Shown piece by piece: positions 27,142-35,652 of a stretch of 64,000 bases of DNA. Positions within the stretch are counted from its first letter, which is position 1. Every line of letters begins with the position of its first letter. The notes below the pieces were generated by a model that did not search any database, was not told where the DNA came from, and was given only the letters and a program-made list of their open reading frames with translations. Both the position numbers and the translations under genes were made by a program. Source of the stretch: Arthrobacter sp. ERGS1:01 (lineage in GTDB: Bacteria > Actinomycetota > Actinomycetes > Actinomycetales > Micrococcaceae); assembly GCF_001281315.1 (NCBI RefSeq), contig NZ_CP012479.1, positions 1 through 64,000 on the forward strand, read 5' to 3'.

Positions 27142-28434
27142 CTATCTAACTGATTTGATGGGGATGACGGCCAGGGCTCCGAGGATGCCGATGGTGGCGC
27201 CGATGGGGAAGAGCGGTGCGTAGCCAAAGCTCAGCACGATGGCGCCTGCGACGGCGGGGGCGAGGATTTGTGGCAGGGTCACGGCAATGTTGACCACGCC
27301 GAGGTCTTTGGCGAACGAGCGGTCCGAAGGGAGGACTTCAGAAATCAGTGCAGCATCAACTGCTTGGAAGCAGCCGAATCCGAAGCCCGCCAGACCGGCC
27401 ATGAGCAACATCCCTGTCACGCTGGGAAGTGCCAGCGGAATGACCAAGGCGGCTGCGACGATAGATCCCGATGCGAAGACGAACGGTTTTCTGCGCCCTA
27501 TTCGGTCCGACAGTCGACCGGCGGCAACTGTGCTCACCAGGAGCCCGGCGAGCGACACGAGCCCCAGTGCCGGGATGAGGCCGATCGCTTTCTGGCCCAG
27601 GCCCAAGTAGTCCTGGAGGATGTAGAGCTTGTAGCCTACGACCACGAAGTATCCGGTGTAGGTCAGCAACCTGCTCGTGAACGCCCAAAAGAAGTCCGGG
27701 TGCTTGATGGGGCTGACCCAGAATGTGTGTGCGAATTTCCGCAGGACGAACGGCTCGACGGCGGCGTCCTTGCTGGAACGGTCGGGGTTGAGCACCACGA
27801 AGAGCGTCAGCACAATCACGGCGAATCCAGCGAGAAGCAAGTAGGCGGCGGGAATGTTGCTTGACAGCGACGCCGCTAAGATCTGCCCGCCGAGGGAGCC
27901 GAACATGGATCCCAGTCCCAGAACCGCTGCGAACGTGCCGCGGATCGAACGCGGCACCCTGTCGGGCATGATCGCGCTCAACGGACCCTGGGCGAAGTTG
28001 TAGCCGATCTGCACCATAACCCACGCCGCGATGAGGAAGGCGAGGTTGTTCGCGAAGGCCATGCCAATCAACGCGATCCCGCCGCATAGGGAACCGGCGA
28101 CGATCCATGGTGCGCGCTTGCCGAAACGGCTCCGTGTACGGTCCGATAGTGCTCCGGCGATCGGCTGGGCCAGCATCGCTGCAATCGCGCCGATTGTCGT
28201 GACAAGGGCCAGAATCGCGACCTTGGCATCGTCCCCGAAGGCTTGCTGCACCTGCAATGCCAGCAGAATCGAGGGGACGGCACCCCAGATGAGGGAGATG
28301 CCGGAGGTGGCGGGAGCGATCGTGGCGATGAGCCGGCGACGCTTCCTTCCGTCGTCTTCCTGGGCTGCCGGCTGTGGGGGTTCAGCGGTGGAGAGTGAGG
28401 TTGCGTTGTTGGAATTGCCTGACGACGATGTCAT
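27142..28434 (-). CDS. MFS/GPH-like sugar transporter
   Basis: A 430-aa carrier with twelve predicted helices. The loop between helices 2 and 3 (GALSDRTRSRFGKRAPWI) resembles the D-R-T...GRRRPWI pattern of sucrose/glycoside-H+ symporters. It lies between the GH1 gene (31 bases upstream) and the GH3 gene (63 bases downstream) on the same strand, so it most likely imports the glycosides these enzymes split. ATG 28434 follows a Lys/Glu-rich leader and GGAACAG-like sequence. Confidence 0.87.
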   Translation of the reverse strand: MTSSSGNSNNATSLSTAEPPQPAAQEDDGRKRRRLIATIAPATSGISLIWGAVPSILLALQVQQAFGDDAKVAILALVTTIGAIAAMLAQPIAGALSDRTRSRFGKRAPWIVAGSLCGGIALIGMAFANNLAFLIAAWVMVQIGYNFAQGPLSAIMPDRVPRSIRGTFAAVLGLGSMFGSLGGQILAASLSSNIPAAYLLLAGFAVIVLTLFVVLNPDRSSKDAAVEPFVLRKFAHTFWVSPIKHPDFFWAFTSRLLTYTGYFVVVGYKLYILQDYLGLGQKAIGLIPALGLVSLAGLLVSTVAAGRLSDRIGRRKPFVFASGSIVAAALVIPLALPSVTGMLLMAGLAGFGFGCFQAVDAALISEVLPSDRSFAKDLGVVNIAVTLPQILAPAVAGAIVLSFGYAPLFPIGATIGILGALAVIPIKSVR

Positions 28435-28465
28435 GAGCTGTTCCTTGCTTAGTGGGAAGTGAAAG

Positions 28466-29683
28466 TCAGTTGGCGTTTTCGCTGGACAGGTCAAGGGACC
28501 GGGACTGGCCGGCGGCGCCGAGCCATGCCGCGGATGGTTTTGGCTTCCGCTCGAAGGTTTTCCTGTCGACGGCAATTAGTCCGAAGGTCGGGAGATAGCT
28601 TCCCCACTCGTAGTTGTCCAGGGCGCTCCAGTGGTAGTAGCCGCGGATGTCGACGCCGTCGGCCAACGCATCGCGCAACCCCTGGAGAGCACCTGATGTG
28701 TAGGCGATTCTGCGGGTGTCGTCGCTTTCGGCGATGCCGTTTTCGGTCACGATGATGGGTGTTCCCGGCACGAGGCGGGCAACGGTGCGAATGGATTCTC
28801 CGAGGGCCGGAGGGTAGTACTCCCAGCCGGTGAGTGTCTTTTGTGCGCCTTCGGGAACCGGCAGTTGCCCCTCGGGCCCGACAAACGCACGGGTGTAGGC
28901 TTGCACGCCAATCCACTGGTCACCGGCGGCGGCGAGGACGAAAATATCCCGAGTGCGGGATGCTAATTCTGCCGCTTTCATGTCCGCGCCATCGACTGCG
29001 TGGTAGTTGGCGATGGCGACCGACCACCCGACCTGGATGTGGGGCGTGAGGCTCCTGATTACTTCAACGGCTCGACGGTGGGCCTTGATCAAGGCCACGG
29101 TGGTGGGCTCGTCGTATCCGCCGGTTCCGGAATTTTCCCAATCGTTGCCCGCCAAGACCGCCTTGCGGACCGCGGCAAACCTCGCCACCATGTTGGGTTC
29201 GTTGATGGTGCAAATGCGGTCAACGTTGCTGGCGAAAATGGGGGCTGCCGCCTCGACGAAGCGCCCAAAGAGACCAACTGCATTCTCGGATTCCCATCCG
29301 CCCTGCTCATCGAACCACCGGGGAACGGTGAAGTGATGAAGCGTCAGCATTGGGCGAAGCCCTCGTTCAATGGCTCCCTCCACCATGCGACGGTAGTGGG
29401 CGATCTCGGCGTTGGAGAACTCGCCGGGTGCTGGTTCGATGCGCGCCCATTCGATGCTGAACCTGTAGTCGGTAAAGCCAAACCCCGCCAACAGGTCCAT
29501 GTCTTCACGCCAGCGATGGTAGCTGTCGCAGGCGTCACCACTCATGTCTGTAAATCGTTCCTGGAGTAGGCCGCTGTGCTCGTGGGCCCAGAAGTCACTG
29601 TTGACATTCATGCCCTCGATCTGGTGGGCCGCGGTTGAGGCACCCCAGAGAAAGTCGTCGGGAAGATGGAAGGTGGGAGACAT
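28466..29683 (-). CDS. Glycoside hydrolase family 1 beta-glucosidase
   Basis: A 405-aa GH1 (beta/alpha)8 enzyme that removes terminal beta-linked glucose or a related sugar by retention. The N-terminal signature FLWGASTAAHQIEG, acid/base Glu162 (TINEPN) and nucleophile Glu314 (IVTENG) are all present, as is the substrate-binding region ALDNYEWG near the C-terminus. It is somewhat short for GH1 (usually 440-480 aa). ATG 29683 follows AAGGAG. It is first in the GH1-MFS-GH3 operon, downstream of a TetR gene with an operator in the gap. Confidence 0.92.
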   Translation of the reverse strand: MSPTFHLPDDFLWGASTAAHQIEGMNVNSDFWAHEHSGLLQERFTDMSGDACDSYHRWREDMDLLAGFGFTDYRFSIEWARIEPAPGEFSNAEIAHYRRMVEGAIERGLRPMLTLHHFTVPRWFDEQGGWESENAVGLFGRFVEAAAPIFASNVDRICTINEPNMVARFAAVRKAVLAGNDWENSGTGGYDEPTTVALIKAHRRAVEVIRSLTPHIQVGWSVAIANYHAVDGADMKAAELASRTRDIFVLAAAGDQWIGVQAYTRAFVGPEGQLPVPEGAQKTLTGWEYYPPALGESIRTVARLVPGTPIIVTENGIAESDDTRRIAYTSGALQGLRDALADGVDIRGYYHWSALDNYEWGSYLPTFGLIAVDRKTFERKPKPSAAWLGAAGQSRSLDLSSENAN

Positions 29684-29825
29684 ACTGCTCCTTCAATTGT
29701 TGGGTGGGACTGGCCATGGCACGCGGCTCTGGTGTGCCGCCACCTCGAATGCTGGCACCTTCGCTGGCACCTTCGCTGGCGCCAGATCGGTGCCTCTTCG
29801 GACGAGGAGAGCGAATATTGAAAAC

Positions 29826-29839
29826 CTTACAATGGTAAG
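29826..29839. promoter_or_regulatory. CTTAC-N4-GTAAG palindrome upstream of the glucosidase operon
   Basis: The inverted repeat CTTAC-AATG-GTAAG lies in the 292-base gap between the tetR gene at 29976-30599 and the GH1 start at 29683. It has the size of a TetR-family site, and it lies 143 bases upstream of the GH1 start. Confidence 0.55.
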
Positions 29840-29975
29840 TATTCGATGACAAGGGGTAGCTGGGAAGTATTTGATGTATTCAAAATGTGCGTCTCTTGAG
29901 CTGGTTGATGGCGCGCCAGAGGGCGCTCCCGATTCGGTCCGACAGGGGCCGGGAGCAGGGGGATGGAGGGTGTTG

Positions 29976-30599
29976 CTAGAGGCCGTCCGAGTTCGTGGGT
30001 GTGTCTGCGGTGGACGTTTGCGCGAGACCCATGGCTTCCAGCATGTAATCGATATGGCCCGGCATATCCAGGTCGCGTTCGTAGAGCCACTGCAGTTGGA
30101 GCCCATCGGCGGCAGCGAGAATCAGTGTGGCGATTCGTTCGGCGTCCAACGTGGTCGGCAGCTTACCTTCGGCTTGAAAAGTACGGACGCGATCGGCGGC
30201 AAGCTGTCTCAGCTCGCGATACCGCTCGGCGAAGAACTCATGGGCCGCATGGCCATCCTCGCTCGCTTCGCCGGAGAGCCGAACGTAGAGTTGCACCAGG
30301 CCGGGAACATCGGCGTTGGCACGGATGGTAGTTGTCAATTGTTCGGGTGTGCCGAGCTCGATTCCCGCTTGCACCGCCCGGGCACGGGAGACCTCGTCCC
30401 GCTTCCTCAGAACCTCCCGAAACAGGACGTCCTTGGAGCCGAAGTGATGCATCAACCCCGCGTGCGTGATGCCAACTTCGTCGGCAATCTCCCGCACCGA
30501 ACTGCGACCGTAGCCGACGCGACCCACGACCTCCAGGGCGGCATCCAGTAGATCTTCCTTCGTTGCAACACCCTTGGCGTACGGACCTCTCTTGACCAT
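29976..30599 (-). CDS. TetR/AcrR-family transcriptional repressor
   Basis: A 207-aa regulator with the HTH at residues about 12-60 (KEDLLDAALEVVGRVGYGRSS, then ADEVGITHAGLMHHFGSKDVLF). ATG 30599 was chosen because the frame upstream is low-complexity and lacks conserved sequence. It lies upstream of and in line with the GH1-MFS-GH3 operon, and the palindrome at 29826 in front of that operon makes it the likely local repressor of glycoside uptake and cleavage. Confidence 0.88.
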   Translation of the reverse strand: MVKRGPYAKGVATKEDLLDAALEVVGRVGYGRSSVREIADEVGITHAGLMHHFGSKDVLFREVLRKRDEVSRARAVQAGIELGTPEQLTTTIRANADVPGLVQLYVRLSGEASEDGHAAHEFFAERYRELRQLAADRVRTFQAEGKLPTTLDAERIATLILAAADGLQLQWLYERDLDMPGHIDYMLEAMGLAQTSTADTPTNSDGL

Positions 30600-30648
30600 A
30601 GCTTCGATCGTAGCCGCCGCTCCCTGTCCACCGCGCACTCCTGCGGTG

Positions 30649-31143
30649 TCAGACCACCAAATCGGTGAGTGGCCGGGGTGAGTGGTCCTCATCGGTGGGC
30701 CGAATCCATGAAACGGTCTTCGTTGTCAGCCCCACGCCGCAATTGCTACAGGATTCCCCGGTGGAGCTTTCCTGCCCACAGCCGCGGCAAATGATGCCGA
30801 GACGGCTCCCATGGCTCTCGCTCGGAGTGTGCTTTTCCGCCCAGAGCGAGTACGCGTGCAAGATTGGTAACGCGTCGGCGCCGGCCTGGGTGGGGAAGTA
30901 TTCGAATCGGCGCTGACTGCCGTCCTGGTAGGGCGCGCGCACCGCCAGTCCTTCCTCGACCATGTGCTTCAAGCGTTTCGCCAGAATGTTTTCAGCGGCA
31001 CCGATCTGTTCGCGGATCTGATCAAAGCGGTACACTCCCGCGACAAGTTCACGCAAGATCAGCAGCACCCAAGGATCACCGACAGCATTGATGCCTCGGG
31101 CGATCGGACAAGGCCTCTCCGACCAATCAGAACGCAGGACCAT
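30649..31143 (-). CDS. HxlR-family regulator with C-terminal zinc-ribbon
   Basis: A 164-aa winged-helix regulator. The HxlR core spans residues 8-105 (CPIARGINAVGDPWVLLIL, then ILAKRLKHMVEEGL and YFPTQAG), with the conserved N-terminal Cys12 that senses thiol or quinone stress in relatives. Unusually, a C-terminal extension carries two CxxC knuckles (Cys119, Cys122, Cys132, Cys135), a likely zinc ribbon. It is divergent from a DHA2 exporter, and a perfect palindrome lies between them. A repressor of the exporter that responds to electrophiles or drugs is the likely role. Confidence 0.9.
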   Translation of the reverse strand: MVLRSDWSERPCPIARGINAVGDPWVLLILRELVAGVYRFDQIREQIGAAENILAKRLKHMVEEGLAVRAPYQDGSQRRFEYFPTQAGADALPILHAYSLWAEKHTPSESHGSRLGIICRGCGQESSTGESCSNCGVGLTTKTVSWIRPTDEDHSPRPLTDLVV

Positions 31144-31167
31144 AAAAATCTCTTCCTCACTAAATAG

Positions 31168-31182
31168 CTTGCTTAAAGCAAG
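31168..31182. promoter_or_regulatory. Perfect 7-1-7 palindrome between hxlR-like gene and exporter
   Basis: CTTGCTT-A-AAGCAAG lies 25 bases upstream of the HxlR start and 22 bases upstream of the exporter GTG. An extra half-like CAAGCAAG occurs at 31217. A TATAAC -10-like hexamer at 31185-31190 just follows it, so a bound regulator would overlap the exporter promoter. Confidence 0.7.
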
Positions 31183-31204
31183 TCTATAACCGTACTGTTG
31201 CCCT

Positions 31205-32623
31205 GTGAATAGCTTTTCTCAAGCAAGTCGACTTTGGGTGCCCGGACGTAACTACTTGTTGGCGGCAGCTCTGCTCGCCAGCGTTCTAGCCTCACTGGAC
31301 CTCTTCGTCGTCAACCTTGCATTCGCCTCGATCAGTGAGAGCTTCCCAGTCGCCACACCACAGACAATGTCGTGGATTCTGAATGCCTATGGGATCGCGT
31401 TCGCAGCGCTGCTCGTTCCCTCAGGCCGCCTCGCGGATCGCTTCGGGCGTCTTCGACTGTTCCGCCTCGGGCTGGTGTTGTTCGGCGCCGGGTCGCTCCT
31501 GGCTGCGTTGGCCCCTGGCGTTGCCGTTCTAATCGGTGCCCGGGGAATCCAAGGCGGAGGTGCTGCCCTGATCGTGCCCACGAGCCTCGCGCTGCTGTTG
31601 GGACAGTACCAGCGGCCGCAGCACAAGAAAATGGTGTCAATCTGGAGCGCCAGCGGCTCCGTGGCCGCGGCAGGTGGGCCAGTGCTTGGCGGACTGCTGT
31701 CCGAGTATGACTGGCGATGGATTTTTGTCATCAATGTGCCCATCGCGATCCTTGCGCTGCTCCTCACCACCTTCCTAAAAGAGGAACCGCGGCAAGAGAC
31801 GAGGACGCCCGATCTTTTCGGGGTAGCCCTGCTCGCCGTCGCGATTGGAGCTTTAGTTACGGCGTTGTCCTACGTCAGCAACTGGGGCTTCGCCAGTCCG
31901 GGGCTGTGGGGAACGGTTACCGTGAGTATCGGGACAATCGTCTGGTTCGTCCGGCGGTGCCTGAACCACGCCTCGCCCGCCGTCGATCTACGGGTATTTC
32001 GAACGACGTCGTTCTCCGTCGCCGCCGTGGGCATGGCCGGCTTCTATATCGGATTCGCGGTCATGCTACTCGGCGGAAGCCTGTTCCTCACCAATGTCTG
32101 GGCATGGAGCCCAGTCATCGCCGGGCTTGGCTTTTCCGTGGGGCCCGGAACCGCAGTCGTGGCCGCGCTGATCGCCGGCAGGACGCGCCGGGCGCCGCGC
32201 TGGCTGGCAGGGCTGGGCAGTGTGCTTTTCGTCCTCGGCGGGACGCTGTGGTACTTCCTCCTCAACGACGGGCATAACTCCATTCCCGTGATGTTCGCCG
32301 GTCTCGCACTGACCGGAGCCGGTGCCGGCATAGCACAAACCGGATTTCTCGCCGGGGGAGTCAGCGGCCTGCAGCCGGATTCCTACGCCGCCGGCACCGG
32401 AGTGCTCAATACCGCCCGGCAGATCGGCAGCGCACTCGGCGTCGCTGCCCTGATCGCGATTGTCGGAGCCGGAACCACCGCGTCCAGCTACCGCTTCGCG
32501 TGGATTGTCTTGGCTAGCTCGGGCCTTGTCGGCATCCTGTCCGCACTACTTATCCGGGAGCAGTTCAACGATCCGGTCACATCGGCGGAAGATGGAGAGA
32601 TCGAATCCGTATCGCCCCTCTAA
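31205..32623 (+). CDS. MFS transporter, DHA2 (EmrB/QacA) drug exporter
   Basis: A 472-aa carrier with fourteen predicted helices, the DHA2 layout. Helix 1 holds the LASLDLFVVNLAFASI signature (motif D1), followed by motif A in loop 2-3 (SGRLADRFGRLRLF) and motif C in helix 5 (GGPVLGG). The start GTG 31205 has no Shine-Dalgarno, and a -10-like TATAAC ends only 15 bases upstream, so the message may be nearly leaderless. It is divergent from the HxlR gene. Family members expel lipophilic drugs by proton exchange. Confidence 0.9.
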   Translation: MNSFSQASRLWVPGRNYLLAAALLASVLASLDLFVVNLAFASISESFPVATPQTMSWILNAYGIAFAALLVPSGRLADRFGRLRLFRLGLVLFGAGSLLAALAPGVAVLIGARGIQGGGAALIVPTSLALLLGQYQRPQHKKMVSIWSASGSVAAAGGPVLGGLLSEYDWRWIFVINVPIAILALLLTTFLKEEPRQETRTPDLFGVALLAVAIGALVTALSYVSNWGFASPGLWGTVTVSIGTIVWFVRRCLNHASPAVDLRVFRTTSFSVAAVGMAGFYIGFAVMLLGGSLFLTNVWAWSPVIAGLGFSVGPGTAVVAALIAGRTRRAPRWLAGLGSVLFVLGGTLWYFLLNDGHNSIPVMFAGLALTGAGAGIAQTGFLAGGVSGLQPDSYAAGTGVLNTARQIGSALGVAALIAIVGAGTTASSYRFAWIVLASSGLVGILSALLIREQFNDPVTSAEDGEIESVSPL

Positions 32624-32916
32624 CGTCCGACCCGGCCGCGATTCCTCAGGAGCTTGTGCCGTTGACAGCCAGCGCCCGATTGCCTGGGCCGTGGCGGAAA
32701 AGGAGCGAAGAAAGTCGAGAAACGCGAACCGGCTACCAAGAGGGAATGCCCCTGAAGACACCTTCAGGAGTACTAGGCCTTTAAGGTGATTGGCGCGTCC
32801 GGACGGGCGGCCGCCGGAGACCCAGCGAATCCGTCCAGGCTGAGGCTGAGGAGGCCATGGTCGATTCTGCCGTCTGCTTCATGCCAGGACTCCGGTCGCG
32901 CTCGGAGAGGGCGCAG
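32624..32916. other. Intergenic region, no gene seen
   Basis: About 290 bases between the exporter and the split NTF2-like gene, which converge. A weak hairpin (CCTGAAG/CTTCAGG, 32752-32769) could end transcription. Confidence 0.4.
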
Positions 32917-33272
32917 TCACCTGTAATCGTTGCGTTTTATCTCGATGACGTAGGCATGCCGCTCAGCGATAAGGGCCTCGCGCATGACGAACACTTCCGC
33001 CACAGCCATCCGCGTGGGGTTCCCGCTCGCGCGCCGGACCTCCCCTGTCAGCTCGGCCATCACGACGTCGTTCGCCTCGACCATCCGGGTGATGGTGAGC
33101 GTGGGGCTGCCCATGAAGGCAGGATTCTCGATCTCGTTGTCGTAGGCCTCCTTACCGGTCAGGCGGTAGGCGCCGTAGACGGTCCACTCGACGTCGTCGG
33201 TCAGGCAGGACAGGATCTGGGCGTGGTCGGACGGGACTGCCCCGGGTCGTTGACTCTTCGAGTTTAGTGCTT

Positions 33273-34137
33273 CTAGGCGGCTTTGAGGCCGGTATTCATT
33301 GTCTCAAAATCGATCGGGATTAGCCGGCCAAGTCGTCGTTGTCGGCGTTTCCGGTGGTAAGTTTTCTCGATCCAAGTCACGATCGCCAGCCGCAGCTCCT
33401 GCCGTGTTGGACCAGCGCTGCCGGTCCAACACGTTCTTCTGCAGCAGCGCGAAGAATGACGCCATTGCGGCATTGTCAGCGCACGCACCCACCCTGCCCA
33501 TCGAGCCGGTCAGCCCATTGCTCTTCAGGGTCCGAACGAAGCTGTTGAATACGGCTTGATAGCCCCGGTCCGAATGCACCACCGTCCCCAGAGGGGACCT
33601 TAGCGACACGGCGTTGCGCAGCGCGGCCACGGCCAGGGAAGCCTTCATGCGTGAATCGATCGAGTAACCGACGATCCGATTGGAGTGGACGTCCTTGATC
33701 GCGCACAGGTACAGCTTGCCCTCGTCGGTGCGATGCTCGGTGATATCCGTCAACCAGAGCAGGTTGAGTGCTGTCGCGGTGAAGTCCCGCTTGACGAGGT
33801 CGTCATGGACGGGCGGCCCCGCTTTGCGCGTCAGGCCGCGTTTCTTGGCGAACACAGACCAGATCCTCTGGCTGCTGCATAGCCGCAGGACCCGGTTCTC
33901 ACTCGCGACCAGTCCCTGGTCCTTGAGCTCGTCGGCGATGAACCTGTACCCGAACGCTGGGTCGTCCCGGTGCACGTCTAGCGCGGCGTTGATCAGGTGA
34001 GCATCAGCCCAATCCCGGTCTGTCACCGGAGCTGCCTTCCAGGTGTAGAAGGTTTGCTTGGAGAAACCGAGCACCCGGCAGGCCACCGCGATGGGGACCC
34101 CGTCAGCGGCAAGGTCAAGGACCAGCGGGTAGCTCAT
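33273..34137 (-). pseudogene. IS3-family transposase OrfB (rve integrase core), C-terminal frameshift
   Basis: The catalytic subunit. The HTH_21 region (DDPAFGYRFIADEL) and the DDE core (LWLTDITEH with Asp, VVHSDRGYQ with Asp, then ADNAAMASFFALLQKN where Glu is expected in a SFFxxLK motif) are readable. After RQRW near 33410 an extra base shifts the frame; the proper tail TRQELRLAIVTWIEKTYHR, ending GLKAA at 33273, is intact in the next frame. The usual Glu of 'ESFFatLK' reads A-S-F-F-A-L-L-Q, so the active site may also be mutated. Probably inactive in cis, unless the indel is a sequence error. Confidence 0.8.
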
Positions 34138-34418
34138 TTTGGGGGCAACTCGCGGGCGAAGAACGCTGCGGCCCGACGCAGGATCTCGTTTTCTTGTTCC
34201 AGCAGACGGATCCGCTTTCTGGCATCCCGTAGTTCGGCGGCTTCCTTCTCCGTCACGCCGGGACGGGTGCCATCCTCGATATCGGCTTTCTTGAGCCAGA
34301 CATGCAAGGTCGCTTCGGAGATTCCGAAGTCCTTGGCGATCTGAGCGATGGGTGCTTCGTGCTTGCGAGCCACGGCAACAACATCACGGCGGAACTCGGC
34401 GGGGAAAGGCTTGGGCAT
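34134..34418 (-). CDS. IS3-family transposase OrfA
   Basis: A 94-aa DNA-binding subunit. It has the helix-turn-helix PAEFRRDVVAVARKHEA with FGISEATLHVWLKKADI and a C-terminal leucine zipper (AELRDARKRIRLLEQENEIL). Its stop TGA overlaps the orfB ATG, so OrfB is probably made by translational coupling rather than the usual -1 slippage; I see no A6G slip site at the junction. Confidence 0.9.
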   Translation of the reverse strand: MPKPFPAEFRRDVVAVARKHEAPIAQIAKDFGISEATLHVWLKKADIEDGTRPGVTEKEAAELRDARKRIRLLEQENEILRRAAAFFARELPPK

Positions 34419-34542
34419 AATCAACATCCTTGCTGCAAGGAACGGATCCTCACAAGTCAGAAGTCAAGCAAAGCCGGGGCAGTCCCGACTTGTTGAATCC
34501 GTCGATGTACTTCTCGACCGTTTTCTGGTTCTCGGACATCAT

Positions 34543-34863
34543 GGAGCCTCCTGGGATAGTTCGGCGTGGACGCTTGTGTTACTCCATGGTGTCCTCCGTC
34601 GCGAAGCCATGGATAGGCCACAACGTGAAAAAGTGAAATATCCGACGCTAGGGAGGTCGGGTCCATCAACGCGTTGAACAACGCCGTCGCAATGCGCGAC
34701 TCTACGCTTTGGCTGGTCGTCTCCTACAACATGACTACAGACGTTGGCGGCGCGCTAGATCTTCGACCAGGAATACACCGAACGAGAGGTAGGAGTCCGT
34801 AACGGGGGGCTCAGGAGCAATGCTCCAGCATTGTCGGGCCCTGGCCTATCTAGGCGTCTTGTA
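34543..34863. other. Intergenic region
   Basis: About 320 bases without a credible gene. It holds the left copy of the 24-bp inverted repeat (34627-34650). Confidence 0.4.
34627..34650 (+). repeat. Left copy of a perfect 24-bp inverted repeat
   Basis: GAAAAAGTGAAA followed by TATCCGACGCTA. The same 24 bases occur inverted at 35629-35652. Together they bound 1026 bp that contain a hairpin and a lipoprotein gene. The nature (transposon end, recombination site or other) is not known to me. Confidence 0.7.
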
Positions 34864-34923
34864 AACGATCGTTGGTGAGACACTTCCATCACACGGGATT
34901 GAAGTGTCTCACCAACGATCGTT
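34864..34923. terminator. 23-bp perfect stem-loop
   Basis: Arms 34864-34886 (AACGATCGTTGGTGAGACAC and three more bases) and 34901-34923 are perfectly complementary with a 14-base loop. No gene ends close by on either strand: the lipoprotein gene starts 160 bases further on. It may be a terminator relic or protect against read-through into the lipoprotein gene. Confidence 0.6.
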
Positions 34924-35082
34924 ACCGGATTCATTGAAGCTTCTAGCTTCGGTTATTCGACGAACTCCCCTACCCCAGGATGACTCATCTCGCCTCTTGA
35001 GCCAGACTGTCCACCCTGGGCAGGAGATTGATTCATCCCGCCCTCCGATGCCCACCCGGCTTGGGAGAAATACGCTGGAGGT

Positions 35083-35571
35083 ATGAAACGAACCGCAACA
35101 GTATTCGCTTTGGCAGTCGGTGCCGCTTTCCTATTGAGCGCCTGCAACACTGGTGTCAATGGCAATGAAAACAACAAACTAGAAACTAAGACTTTTGCCA
35201 CCGCTAAGGATGGCGCCGGGGTGCTGCCCAGCTGGATTCCAGAACAGGCCGCTGACATCAAAGAAGTGCTCCGCACCACCGGTTCGGAGCGAATCATCGT
35301 GATGAAAAACGTCACGCTTCCCAGTAGCTGCAAAGCGATCCCGATCGGCCAAAAGCCCGCCCCGGCTGACGATGCTGAGAGTCATTTCAAGGCCGTTGAC
35401 TACAGCACAGGCGTAGCAACGCTGAAGGCTGACTGGTGGCCCGCCGGGACTGAGCAGAAAGCCAGTTCGCTCTGCGGCAAGTGGTGGGTTACGGTCGACG
35501 GCGAATCCACTTACGCCTATTCTCCTGAGTTGAAAACCGTGATGGAAAACATCGAAATGGCGGAGAAGTAG
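35083..35571 (+). CDS. Putative lipoprotein of unknown function
   Basis: A 162-aa exported protein. A lipoprotein signal peptide is clear: MKRT, a hydrophobic core, and lipobox LSAC with Cys21. The mature part is hydrophilic, with two further Cys (SSCKAIPIG and SSLCGKWW) that could form a disulfide. I recognise no domain. ATG 35083 follows TGGAGG. It lies alone between the two copies of the 24-bp inverted repeat, so it may be cargo of that segment. Attachment to the outer face of the membrane follows from the lipobox. Confidence 0.8.
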   Translation: MKRTATVFALAVGAAFLLSACNTGVNGNENNKLETKTFATAKDGAGVLPSWIPEQAADIKEVLRTTGSERIIVMKNVTLPSSCKAIPIGQKPAPADDAESHFKAVDYSTGVATLKADWWPAGTEQKASSLCGKWWVTVDGESTYAYSPELKTVMENIEMAEK

Positions 35572-35628
35572 GCCCGCCTCGACGTCAAACCCGGCAAGTC
35601 CAGGCCGCTTCGTCGTTCGGCAAATCCT

Positions 35629-35652
35629 TAGCGTCGGATATTTCACTTTTTC
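35629..35652 (-). repeat. Right copy of the perfect 24-bp inverted repeat
   Basis: TAGCGTCGGATA followed by TTTCACTTTTTC, the exact reverse complement of 34627-34650. It starts 58 bases after the lipoprotein stop. Confidence 0.7.

Larger units (their letters stand above)
33233..34486 (-). mobile_element. IS3-family insertion sequence, 1254 bp, with GTC target duplication
   Basis: Terminal inverted repeats GGGACTGCCCCGG (13 bp, perfect) end at 33233 and 34486. The flanks carry the same three bases (GAC on plus; 33230-33232 and 34487-34489), the target duplication. Inside are the two IS3 genes orfA and orfB on the minus strand, overlapping at ATGA. The group within IS3 is not clear to me. Confidence 0.92.
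32917..34542 (-). pseudogene. NTF2/SnoaL-like protein gene interrupted by an IS3-family element
   Basis: The N-terminal piece begins at ATG 34542 (or 34539) behind AGGAGG and reads MSENQKTVEKYIDGFNK. The gene stops at the IS border 34487, resumes at 33232 on the other side and ends at 32917. Removing the IS and one copy of the 3-bp duplication restores ...GFNKSDHAQILSCLTDDVEW..., an intact small NTF2-fold protein of about 120 aa. Members include ketosteroid isomerases and polyketide cyclases or have no known catalysis. Because the open frames match exactly at the border, the insertion is recent. Confidence 0.85.

Noticed and set aside
29741..29790. Short repeats GCTGGCACCTTC upstream of the GH1 gene
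   Set aside because: Two or three 12-base copies in tandem; too short and GC-rich to call more than chance, and the palindrome at 29826 is a better operator candidate.
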